22,804 bases of DNA from a virus. The notes beneath the pieces are model-generated. The model did not search any database. It saw nothing but the letters and a program-made list of their open reading frames with translations, and was not told where the DNA came from. Position numbers and translations under genes: made by a program. This document shows, in pieces, positions 5,883-12,968 of this stretch; position 1 is the first letter of the stretch; every line of letters starts with the position of its first letter. The DNA lies in IMG/VR virus record IMGVR_UViG_3300005530_000449, positions 1 through 22,804 of that record; one strand, given 5' to 3'.

Positions 5883-6707
5883 CTACCTGTAGGTGACCGA
5901 CACGGTCGTCCCTGGGGCCACGTGGGTACCTGGAGCCGGGGTCTGGGTGGCGATGATCGGGAGCGGCTCCCCGTGCGGGTGAAGCCCCGCCTCGGACAGG
6001 ATCTTGACGGCGTCCGAGGCCTCCTTGCCCACCACGTTCGGCACGACGACGGTACCCGGCTGAGGAACGTACGGATGCGGCCACTGCCCGAAGTCCGCCT
6101 GCCTCTGCACATGTACGTTCACGTCAACGCCGACGAGGGGCGGCGTATGCACCGTCTGTAGCAGATTGATCCGGGGATCGACGTTGCCGCCGGACCAGGC
6201 GACCGTCTGCCATCCCATGGTCGCGAGGCCCGCATCCATAATGCGCTTGACAGCCCAGTACCCGCCGTACACGCCGATGCGGTAGCCGCCCTTGTAGTCC
6301 TTGATGGCCTTGAAGTACTGGCCGATCGGTCCCAGCTTCTCCATCGCGTTCTGTGGGGTATTCGCGAGCGAGGGCGCGTAGTCCGGGATGTCGTAGTCCA
6401 CGGCGAAGTACACGCCCGTGGTGACCGGCGCGTCCAGCTGCGCCAGCTGCTCCTTGGCGAGGGCGGCGTCCTTCGCGCCCTGCTCGTGACCGAGCGCCGC
6501 CGCGTTGGCCAGGTACTCGAACACGATTCCGACCGAGATCCCGGCCCTGATGTAGGCGTCGGCCTCCGCCTTGGTCAGGTTCTTCCCGGTGTTGGGGTAC
6601 CCGCTGACCCCGTCCCAGCCGATGTACCGCATGACGGTCGTCACGCCCGCCGACTTGAGCAGTGGGATGCTCGGCCGGGCCGTGCTGAAGTCGATGATGA
6701 TGCCCAT
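5883..6707 (-). CDS. endolysin: DUF1906 glycoside hydrolase-like domain plus PASTA domain
   Basis: The protein has 274 residues. I chose ATG 6707 because GGAGAAGTA precedes it and it forms a TAATG junction with the gene upstream; the frame stays open further upstream but that part shadows the neighbour. Residues 1-210 match the DUF1906/Rv2525c-like glycoside hydrolase fold. The TIM-barrel strand ends carry acidic residues (IIIDFS with D6; GIVFEY; GVYFAVDYD) and the late VGVDVNVHVQRQADFGQW. Residues 219-274 are one PASTA repeat (VVVPNVVGKEASDAVKILSE ... APGTTVSVTY), a domain known to bind peptidoglycan. As the last gene of the late operon, behind membrane protein genes, it is the probable lysis enzyme. 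No signal peptide is visible, which fits release through a holin. Substrate specificity is not shown by the sequence. Confidence 0.8.
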   Translation of the reverse strand: MGIIIDFSTARPSIPLLKSAGVTTVMRYIGWDGVSGYPNTGKNLTKAEADAYIRAGISVGIVFEYLANAAALGHEQGAKDAALAKEQLAQLDAPVTTGVYFAVDYDIPDYAPSLANTPQNAMEKLGPIGQYFKAIKDYKGGYRIGVYGGYWAVKRIMDAGLATMGWQTVAWSGGNVDPRINLLQTVHTPPLVGVDVNVHVQRQADFGQWPHPYVPQPGTVVVPNVVGKEASDAVKILSEAGLHPHGEPLPIIATQTPAPGTHVAPGTTVSVTYR

Positions 6708-7036
6708 TACTTCTCCTCTTCTTTCGTGTCGATCTTCCTCTGCTTCTTCCAGATCATCACGCTGCGCCAGATGACGATGATGGGTATGAGCCATATCGAT
6801 ATTGCAATGAGCCAGATGAAGAAGTCCTTGCTGACATTGGTCCCGAAAACCCGGTGCACGAATGACGGAAGGAGAGCGATGGATACAGCCAGATCCAGAA
6901 GGACTATGTTCCATCCCCACTCGTCCTTCTCCCAGGCCCAGATTATCCGGATGTAGGCGGGGAAGAAGAATGGCACGAGGAATGCAAAGTCCACACCCCA
7001 GTTGATAAGGTCAAAGGCTATCTGTCTCGGGTCCAT
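6707..7036 (-). CDS. multi-TM membrane protein, holin candidate
   Basis: The protein has 109 residues. ATG 7036 is preferred to the GTG at 7039 because the AAGGAG site is slightly less crowded there. About three hydrophobic segments are visible: residues 8-30 (including FAFLVPFFFPAYIRIIW), about 40-58 (NIVLLDLAVSIALLPSF) and about 72-92 (FFIWLIAISIWLIPIIVIW). A charged C-terminal tail (WKKQRKIDTKEEE) follows, as is common in holins. The stop overlaps the endolysin start as TAATG. Position and topology fit a holin that opens the inner membrane for the DUF1906 enzyme, but the family is not recognised. Confidence 0.65.
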   Translation of the reverse strand: MDPRQIAFDLINWGVDFAFLVPFFFPAYIRIIWAWEKDEWGWNIVLLDLAVSIALLPSFVHRVFGTNVSKDFFIWLIAISIWLIPIIVIWRSVMIWKKQRKIDTKEEEK

Positions 7037-7247
7037 CACTCCTTACCCTCCTGATGATCGAGTCGAGATGCTCACTGATGTGATTCTCTCTCGCCATCAC
7101 CCTGAGCGGCCTTATGGTGGTCGCGTCGTCATGAGCTAGCTGCTTGTGGGCGCTCTTCAGCTTGCGCTGGGCCTCTTCCCTCTGGGCCCTTGCATGCTGA
7201 ATCGGCGTTACATCAACCTGCACCCTCTTCCTCCTGAAAGGCCACAT
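7011..7247 (-). CDS. small basic coiled-coil protein of the lysis cassette (DUF7620-like)
   Basis: This 78-residue protein begins MWPFRRKRVQVDV and continues with an Ala/Glu/Lys/Arg-rich helix (QREEAQRKLKSAHKQLAH), then IRPLRVMARENHISEHLDSIIRR. The pattern of a WxFRRR-type start, a helical middle and an RENHxxE motif recalls a small actinobacteriophage family next to holin genes that I believe is called DUF7620. That match is from memory. The start forms a TAATG junction with the gene upstream, and the end overlaps the next gene by about 26 bases. No TM is present. Function is unknown; it may sit at the membrane through its basic N-terminus. Confidence 0.65.
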   Translation of the reverse strand: MWPFRRKRVQVDVTPIQHARAQREEAQRKLKSAHKQLAHDDATTIRPLRVMARENHISEHLDSIIRRVRSDGPETDSL

Positions 7248-7531
7248 TACTGGATCTCCTTACGGAGGCTGAGCATGATGTCCTTGGCGATCTGCCCCGC
7301 CAGGACACCGGCGTCCGCTCGCTGTCTCTCGACATCAGCTCTCTGCCTCTCGATTTCGGATATCTTCTTCCATTCATCCCGCTCCTCCCGCAGCGCCCTC
7401 ATATCCGCCCTGATCTCGGTCAGCCGGCTCTTCGGGACGATATGCCCCGATATGAACAGCGCTAGCATGACCAGCCCGACCGCACCACCTCCGGATCCAC
7501 CTAGCAGGGCAAGGATTTCCGTCGGGGACAT
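7247..7531 (-). CDS. N-terminal TM plus coiled-coil protein, second holin/spanin-like candidate
   Basis: The protein has 94 residues, with GAGGTGG just before ATG 7531. A short N-terminus (MSPTEILALLGGSGGG) leads into one TM segment (about residues 17-33, VGLVMLALFISGHIV). A long charged heptad-like helix follows (RALREERDEWKKISEIERQRADVERQRADAG). One TM with a coiled coil is a layout seen in Gram-positive phage lysis regulators and holin-associated proteins. Its stop overlaps the next start as TAATG. Whether it is the holin, an antiholin or a partner cannot be decided from the sequence. Confidence 0.65.
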   Translation of the reverse strand: MSPTEILALLGGSGGGAVGLVMLALFISGHIVPKSRLTEIRADMRALREERDEWKKISEIERQRADVERQRADAGVLAGQIAKDIMLSLRKEIQ

Positions 7532-7542
7532 ACCACCTCATT

Positions 7543-7758
7543 TTAAATCGCAACTGATAAGGCGGGGGATTCACTTTCGCTCTCGGCGTCCATCTTGGCC
7601 ACGAGCGCGGCGGACAGCTCAGCGATCCGAGCCCGCGCGTCCTCAAGCGCCACGGTAAGAACGGCGTTGTGCATGTTGGCATCGGCCAGCTGCTCGCGTA
7701 GTATCGCCGCGACTCGGTTTGCGTCGACTCGGATGTCCGGTGCTATTGATGTGGCCAT
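7543..7758 (-). CDS. hypothetical coiled-coil protein, 71 aa
   Basis: ATG 7758 follows GGAGG with a 7-base spacer. The protein is mostly a predicted helix with Ala, Leu, Arg and Asp in heptad-like spacing (LREQLADANMHNAVLTVALE, then ARIAELSAALVAKM). It ends in an acidic Ser/Glu stretch (ESESES). I recognise no family. It lies between virion genes and the lysis cassette, so it may belong to either. Confidence 0.6.
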   Translation of the reverse strand: MATSIAPDIRVDANRVAAILREQLADANMHNAVLTVALEDARARIAELSAALVAKMDAESESESPALSVAI

Positions 7759-7784
7759 GACGTTGCCTCCGTCGGTGATAGGGG

Positions 7785-8339
7785 TTAGATGGTTGCCGGG
7801 GTAACAACAGACTGCACAACCGAGCAGTCCGCCACCGTGTTCAGGGTCTTGATGTGCGCCACGAGCGAGGCGGTGATGGTGTCGATGTCCGCCTGGCTGA
7901 GCTTCCCGTCCGCCGGGGAAGCCGTGGTGAGCTGGGCCGAGTCGGAGCCATTCTCCTGGCCAGAGATCTCGGTCGGGAGGGTGATGTTGAACAGGAAGTT
8001 AGACCAGTTGGCGTCGAAGAGAAGATGGACCCCTACGCCCTGGGTGACGCTGAATGCCGTGAGCGTCGAGCCCACCACACCGGACAGCGCGTCAACCGCT
8101 GTCTTTAGAGCGGCAGCCGTGCCGTCGGAATCGGCCTCCGTCAGCGCGTCGAAGCTGTATATCGGAGGGTCGTTGTACTGCATGTACCCTGGGCTCGGGT
8201 AGGCCGTTGAGAAGAACATCTGAGTGTTCCCTGTGCCGGTGATGATGTCGAGAACCCAGGCCCCGCCCACGGGGTACGATACACCATTGACCTCGGCACT
8301 GCTGCGACCAGCAGTCTGCGTCCACTTAACCGATGACAT
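7785..8339 (-). CDS. hypothetical virion-associated protein, 184 aa
   Basis: The start ATG 8339 has GAAGGG seven bases upstream. The protein has no TM or coiled coil. It is rich in Thr, Ser, Val and Asp with likely beta structure, and contains a central stretch (TLTAFSVTQGVGVHLLFDANWSN) and a C-terminal SVVTPATI. It follows the large minor tail protein directly, where small tail-tip or fibre-associated proteins are usual in siphoviruses. Function is not recognised, and a tail role is inferred from position only. Confidence 0.6.
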   Translation of the reverse strand: MSSVKWTQTAGRSSAEVNGVSYPVGGAWVLDIITGTGNTQMFFSTAYPSPGYMQYNDPPIYSFDALTEADSDGTAAALKTAVDALSGVVGSTLTAFSVTQGVGVHLLFDANWSNFLFNITLPTEISGQENGSDSAQLTTASPADGKLSQADIDTITASLVAHIKTLNTVADCSVVQSVVTPATI

Positions 8340-8351
8340 TGCGATACCCTT

Positions 8352-11300
8352 CTATAAGATGAATCCGAGACTGTGCATTCTGTTGATAAGGCCGTTGATA
8401 GCACCAGCGAGGCTTACCTCATTCGCCGACGGGCTTGTGAGGGAAGGGCTCGAGACCGTGCTCAGCGGCAGCGCGCCCGATCCATTCAGGCCGCCTGCAA
8501 CAATCACATTCCCGCCGAAGTTAGCGCCACCGTTCACCTCAACTGCAGCCGAGCCGGTCGCACCACCGACCAGAAGCTGGTGCGTCACGGCGAGGTAGGT
8601 ACCGAGCACGCCTGGACCCCAGGCGGCCGAGGAGCTACCGCCCACTTCCAGGAATCCGGTGCAGGTAAAGCTGCCATCCGCTGCGGTTCCGTCCAGGATG
8701 ACGTTGACGCCGAGGTTGTCGAATGTGGACTGCGGACCGGCGAACCTCATCTCCATGCGCTCGTTGCCAGCGCCCTGGTTGAAGATTGTCATGGACATCC
8801 GGGTCGGCGTCGCCTCGGTGCCGCCACCCGACGGGTACTCCGTTACCGCCTGGCTCCCGTTGACATACATGTGGACCTGGCTGCCGTTGGAACCGTAGAT
8901 GGCGAAGCCGGAGCCGTAGCTGTTTCCGCGCCCGTCCGCCCCGGTGGCCCCGGAGAGGGAGGCGACCATGTTTCCGGAGGCGGGAGAGCCGGAGTAAACG
9001 AGCACCTGGCCCGTGCTTCCGTGCAGGATCAGCTGCGCACCCGAGATGGTGGTGGCATCCACGATGCCGGCGACCACGATGCCCGCCGCGAACAGGGAGG
9101 CGGTCAGGGTTCCGACCAGGATCTCGGATGCGGTGATCGTTCCGGCGGCTATGACGTTGGTGGCGTCAAAGACGATGCCGTTCCAGTTCGTTCCGTCAAA
9201 CCGATTGATCTGGTAACCGGCGCTGCTGTTGATCCAAAGGTCCCCGGTGTTGGGGTCCACCGGAGCGGTCGGGCCTTCGGATACGGTGACGCCACCGATG
9301 CTGGCCGAGTTGGTATAGTCGGAGAGGTTGCCGGGGCTGATGGCCCCGTCCCCGATCTCCGCCCCGCTGACCGAGCCGGACTGGCTGCCGGTCACGGTGT
9401 TGCCGGCCGAGCGGCTCCCGCTGGTCGTTCCCGGGAAGAACGCCGACTCGTAGCCTACTTCGGGGATCGTGTTGAACACGATGTACCAGCCGAAGTTGCT
9501 GAGCGTCTCGCTGTAGCCGAGGACGATCTGCTTCGAAGGGCTGGCGCCGGAGAGCCAGGAGGGCGGATTGGAAATGGCTAGGTAGTCACCGACGAACACA
9601 CCGGGGATCGTGGCGAACAGGCTGGCCACCTGCGAGCGGGCGAGGTTGACGCTCACGCTCGGTATGCGAATCTCGTCCACGACGCCGGGGTTCAGGATTC
9701 GCTTGGCCACCTGGGCAATGCCCGTCGCCTCGCCAACCGAGTACAGATTGACGTCCACCGGGTTCCCCGGATAGTCGCCAACACCGTTGGGCGGATCCTG
9801 GACGGACATCGCACCGGAGGCCAGCTGAAGCCGGTAGGTGTAGCCGTCGTAGTTCTTCACCGTGACGTCGTTGACGATGTTCTGGTCGTCATAGGTCGGC
9901 ACCGGCACGGCGGAGAGCATGCCGGCCGCGTAGTCCAGCGTAGCGACGGCCGTCTGGTCTACCATGGAGTTGTACGCGCGGTAGCCGAGGCCGAACTGGG
10001 TGATCGACTCGTACAGGAGACCCTGGTCGCTATCCTCTATGGTCTGGAGAACAGCGGAGATAGTCCCGTTGAACTGCGGCCCCATCTGTACCGAGCTGGA
10101 ACCGATCACCTCAAAGGGGATGCCCTCTTCGGTGCAGATACGCTCGAACCGGGCGATCGCGGCCTCTCCGACATGACCGCCAATGGCGTCGGCCGCGTCG
10201 GCAAGCGCGGGCGAGGAGTACAGGACTATGGCCTGGCCGACGACCGTTCCCTTGTAGGCTGCTCCGGAGTTGAAGACCACCGACGTGGCGTCGTCGACGG
10301 TGCCGGTAATGCTCCCGCTCGCGCTAGCCGTCGGTGATGTATCGCCCGGCAGGTAGAGGTTGAGCGCGTAGCTGATGTTTCCGCCGGACTGAACCAGGCT
10401 GACCTCAGCCAGCAGCGTAATGCCGAACGTGTGGACGGTAGTCGAGTCGGCCGAGAACAGCTGGGACCCGCCCGAATTGTAGCCCTTGATCGTGACCGGA
10501 CCGCCACCGCTTCCCGTCAGCGTCACGTCCACGCGGGCGACGGTGCCGGAGGTATGAAGCGTAGCCAGGACGCTCCCGCTCGGCACGCCGGTATCGCCAC
10601 CGGACGGCACGAACATGGCGAATCGGAACCTGTTGACGGTGGGGTTGGAAGCGGTGGCTATGCTTCCGGTAAGGACAGAACCATTCAGCGCCGGGAGCGC
10701 GTCGGAGCCGAGGAAGGCTCCGCTGGAAGATAGGTTGGGCGCTCCGCTGGTGAACGCCATCACCGACTGGCCCAGGATCCCCGAGGCAAAGTCGAGCGAG
10801 CCGGAGCCGTCCTCCATCGTCCAGTACCCGGCGACGTTGCTCAGGGTCCGGTTGTACCGGGTGTACGCCGAGCCGATGTTGGTGTTCGCACGGGAGAGCC
10901 GTCGCCAGATGCCTGAGCTGGTGATCTGTAGGTACTGGTCGGTGCCGGTCGTGTCCGCAGTCGGGGGCCATTCCGACACCTCGCCGAAGAACCGATAGCC
11001 GGAGTAGTTGACTCCGGTCACGGACGCCGCGTTAACGTGCACCCGAATCTGGGTGTTTCGCTGGATGTAAGGGTAGTACGCGCCGGCGGCGTTCTTCGGC
11101 GTGAACCGACCGTCCCGGTTGTTCAGGGTTAGCGTACACTGGCCCGCCTGGATGGTGGAAGACTCATTCGGGCGGCCGATGTCCGTGATGTTAATGGGAT
11201 CCCGCTCGTACACGTAGTCGGTGATGTCCGTCCACGTGCCGTTGAGGTTCAGTTCGACGATGAATGCGAGCGGGTTCTCAGGGAAGGTCGGAACATACGA

Positions 11301-12311
11301 CGCACTACCGGCCAGCGACGGACGGAAGGTCAGACCGCCCGCGCCGATGAAGTTCTCGATGTCCGTGCCGAAGAGCGCCGGGCGGAAGGTAAGGCCGCCC
11401 GAGGCAACGGTCGGTACACGGGCTGATCCCGCGAGCGACGGGCGAAACGTCATCCCACCCGAGGTGGTGACCGGGATCGGAATGATGCCGGTACCCGCCA
11501 GGCTGGGCTTCAGCGTCATGCCGCCCGAGGCGGAGACGCTGCCGCCACCCGCGCTACCGGACAGGCCGGGCCTCAGCGTCATGCCGCCGGAAGTGGTTAC
11601 GGACGTATTGAGCTTGAGGGTCATGACCGTAGCGACCCAGAAGCTGGTACTACTAGACGTGCCGTTGTACACAACAGTGCCGGTAGAGCTAAGCGTATTG
11701 AAACCGGCAGTGGAGTACATGTTGAACGTGCCGAAGCCGCCGACCGAACCGGAGTCGTGCAGCGTAGTCTCGTTCGTCCAGGGACTGCCTGGTAGGGTGA
11801 CCGTCCCTGTTCCGCCCGAGTCGGGGAGGACCAGCGAATGGCCGAAGGCGATCTCGCTGGCCTGGGCTGTGGTGGCGGTCGTTCCGGAAGACCAGGACGC
11901 GGTGTCGCTGTTTCCAGGGCTAGCGCTGACCACGTCAACCGCCGCGCTGGCCGGGACGCCCGACACCTCGAAGACATCGACCTGGACTACCGTCTGCTTG
12001 GTAGCGGTAGCGGTCTGTGCAAAGTTGGCGACGACAACAACGCTCGTTCCGCCGCCAGCGGTGTTAAGGTCAACCCATTGCTCGGAGTCGATGCCGAACG
12101 CGGCGTCCGAGATGCCGACGGCCTTGGCCCAGTTCTCAGCGTTGGTGCCGGTCTTTACGCTGGCGACCGTCGGGGCGGCACTGGCCGAGGTGATACCTAT
12201 ACAGGCAACGAGGGCGTTACCCGCGCTCGCAGCGCTGATGGGGACGGTAACGCTACCTGTTGTTCCAGAAGAGAACACGCCCTGGTTTGACGCGTGCTGT
12301 ACGATAGCCAT
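8352..12311 (-). CDS. large minor tail protein (tail-tip / fibre hub), 1319 aa
   Basis: Residues 1-230 form a Thr/Ser/Val-rich beta domain (SVTVPISAASAGNALVAC ... VATVMTLKL). Residues 240-340 hold five GGMTxRPxL repeats, annotated separately. From about 343 there is a hub-like region (FIVELNLNGTWTDITDYVYE, GQCTLTLNNRDGRFTPKNAA, RFFGEVSEWPP), a pattern common in minor tail proteins of actinobacteriophages. A LamG/concanavalin-like insert (from VAGYWTMEDGSGSLDFASG) spans about 490-700. The hub pattern resumes (LNPGVVDEIRIPSVSVNL) to about 960. The C-terminal 350 residues are a Gly/Ser-rich fibre-like segment (GTITASEILVGTLTASLFAA). It probably forms part of the tail tip and contacts the host surface, with the LamG-like and N-terminal domains as possible glycan binders. 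Its length and modular layout fit such proteins; the receptor is unknown. Confidence 0.82.
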   Translation of the reverse strand: MAIVQHASNQGVFSSGTTGSVTVPISAASAGNALVACIGITSASAAPTVASVKTGTNAENWAKAVGISDAAFGIDSEQWVDLNTAGGGTSVVVVANFAQTATATKQTVVQVDVFEVSGVPASAAVDVVSASPGNSDTASWSSGTTATTAQASEIAFGHSLVLPDSGGTGTVTLPGSPWTNETTLHDSGSVGGFGTFNMYSTAGFNTLSSTGTVVYNGTSSSTSFWVATVMTLKLNTSVTTSGGMTLRPGLSGSAGGGSVSASGGMTLKPSLAGTGIIPIPVTTSGGMTFRPSLAGSARVPTVASGGLTFRPALFGTDIENFIGAGGLTFRPSLAGSASYVPTFPENPLAFIVELNLNGTWTDITDYVYERDPINITDIGRPNESSTIQAGQCTLTLNNRDGRFTPKNAAGAYYPYIQRNTQIRVHVNAASVTGVNYSGYRFFGEVSEWPPTADTTGTDQYLQITSSGIWRRLSRANTNIGSAYTRYNRTLSNVAGYWTMEDGSGSLDFASGILGQSVMAFTSGAPNLSSSGAFLGSDALPALNGSVLTGSIATASNPTVNRFRFAMFVPSGGDTGVPSGSVLATLHTSGTVARVDVTLTGSGGGPVTIKGYNSGGSQLFSADSTTVHTFGITLLAEVSLVQSGGNISYALNLYLPGDTSPTASASGSITGTVDDATSVVFNSGAAYKGTVVGQAIVLYSSPALADAADAIGGHVGEAAIARFERICTEEGIPFEVIGSSSVQMGPQFNGTISAVLQTIEDSDQGLLYESITQFGLGYRAYNSMVDQTAVATLDYAAGMLSAVPVPTYDDQNIVNDVTVKNYDGYTYRLQLASGAMSVQDPPNGVGDYPGNPVDVNLYSVGEATGIAQVAKRILNPGVVDEIRIPSVSVNLARSQVASLFATIPGVFVGDYLAISNPPSWLSGASPSKQIVLGYSETLSNFGWYIVFNTIPEVGYESAFFPGTTSGSRSAGNTVTGSQSGSVSGAEIGDGAISPGNLSDYTNSASIGGVTVSEGPTAPVDPNTGDLWINSSAGYQINRFDGTNWNGIVFDATNVIAAGTITASEILVGTLTASLFAAGIVVAGIVDATTISGAQLILHGSTGQVLVYSGSPASGNMVASLSGATGADGRGNSYGSGFAIYGSNGSQVHMYVNGSQAVTEYPSGGGTEATPTRMSMTIFNQGAGNERMEMRFAGPQSTFDNLGVNVILDGTAADGSFTCTGFLEVGGSSSAAWGPGVLGTYLAVTHQLLVGGATGSAAVEVNGGANFGGNVIVAGGLNGSGALPLSTVSSPSLTSPSANEVSLAGAINGLINRMHSLGFIL
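11301..11591 (-). repeat. five degenerate repeats encoding (S/A)GG(M/L)TxRPxLxG
   Basis: Within the minor tail protein the motif appears as SGGMTLRPGLSGSA, SGGMTLKPSLAGTG, SGGMTFRPSLAGSA, SGGLTFRPALFGTD and AGGLTFRPSLAGSA. The period is 20-22 residues (60-66 bases). The spacers differ in sequence (GGGSVSA, IIPIPVTT, RVPTVA and others), while the core is strongly kept. It links the N-terminal beta domain to the tail-hub region, so it looks like a repeat linker or stalk. Confidence 0.85.
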
Positions 12312-12352
12312 GGCGTGTCACCCCTTCCGCTAGAGCAACGGGTATCAGAAGG

Positions 12353-12868
12353 CTATCCGCCGGTGATCGTGTAAGCCGAGCAGGAGACGCTCGCGCCGCT
12401 CGCGATTGACGTGGAGTTGAAGTTCAGGTCCGCGCCCGAGGTGCCGACCGATCCGGTGGCCACCGCTGTAGTTCCGTTGCTCTCGAGCAGGGCGTGGTAT
12501 CCGGCCGTGCCGGTGTTCCCAGCGGTACCAGCGGTGATCGCGTTGGCGGTCGCCACGCCGCCCGAGCTGGCCCCGAACGCGGTCGCGCCGAACGTCAGCG
12601 TCGCGAGCAGAGTGCCCGTCAGCGCCGCGTTGGCTGCCGGCTGAGCGCCGCTCAGGATCTGCATCTTTCCGCTGTTGAGCAGCGCACAGACCGCGTTGAC
12701 CGCCGCGTCGTACCAGTGCGGGTTGTTGGCGTTGAGGAACAGGCGGCCGTTGAGGAACCTGTTTACCTGCTCCGGCGACAGGGTCGACAGGTAGTACTGC
12801 GCCCGCGCCCGGTTGACCGCGACGACGGCTGGCGAGTGCCAGACCACCGTGCCATTGCTAATCTTCAT
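12353..12868 (-). CDS. virion protein, probable minor tail / fibre component, 171 aa
   Basis: ATG 12868 is preceded by GGAGGAAGAG. The N-terminal 70 residues are helical (RARAQYYLSTLSPEQVNRFL). The rest is small-residue-rich beta sequence (LLATLTFGATAFGASSGG, then TGTAGYHALLESNGTTAVA and GSVGTSGADLNFNSTSIASG). The second part recalls a module found in phage tail fibres and decoration proteins of varied phages (GTAGYHxL...GSVGTSGADLN). It sits between the tape measure and the large minor tail protein, where distal tail proteins are expected. The exact role is not shown. Confidence 0.65.
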   Translation of the reverse strand: MKISNGTVVWHSPAVVAVNRARAQYYLSTLSPEQVNRFLNGRLFLNANNPHWYDAAVNAVCALLNSGKMQILSGAQPAANAALTGTLLATLTFGATAFGASSGGVATANAITAGTAGNTGTAGYHALLESNGTTAVATGSVGTSGADLNFNSTSIASGASVSCSAYTITGG

Positions 12869-12968
12869 CCTCTTCCTCCCGGTTCCCGGTTCCGAACTGG
12901 AGCACGATGCCGCCCCAGCAGACTATGTCCTGCGGTGCTTCCTCTTCGACCGGCTGTTCCGGTGTCAC
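12858..12968 (-). CDS. tiny acidic ORF (36 aa) between tape measure and tail gene
   Basis: A GTG at 12968 overlaps the tape measure TGA as GTGA, and the frame runs 36 residues to TAG at 12858-12860, passing the ATG of the next gene by 11 bases. The peptide begins VTPEQPVEEEAPQDIVCWGG and ends GNREEEDED. It exactly fills the space between two late genes with overlaps at both ends, which favours a real gene. No close ribosome site is seen, so translational coupling would be needed. No family is recognised. Confidence 0.5.
   Translation of the reverse strand: MTPEQPVEEEAPQDIVCWGGIVLQFGTGNREEEDED

Noticed and set aside
6708-6920. N-terminal extension of the endolysin by about 70 residues
   Set aside because: The extension shadows the multi-TM gene in another frame and lacks a ribosome site; ATG 6707 has one and a TAATG junction.
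11221-12333. Long rightward open frame opposite the minor tail gene (also 8373-9581 and 14949-16349)
   Set aside because: These are antisense shadows of long high-GC genes; their products are low-complexity and have no recognisable domain.
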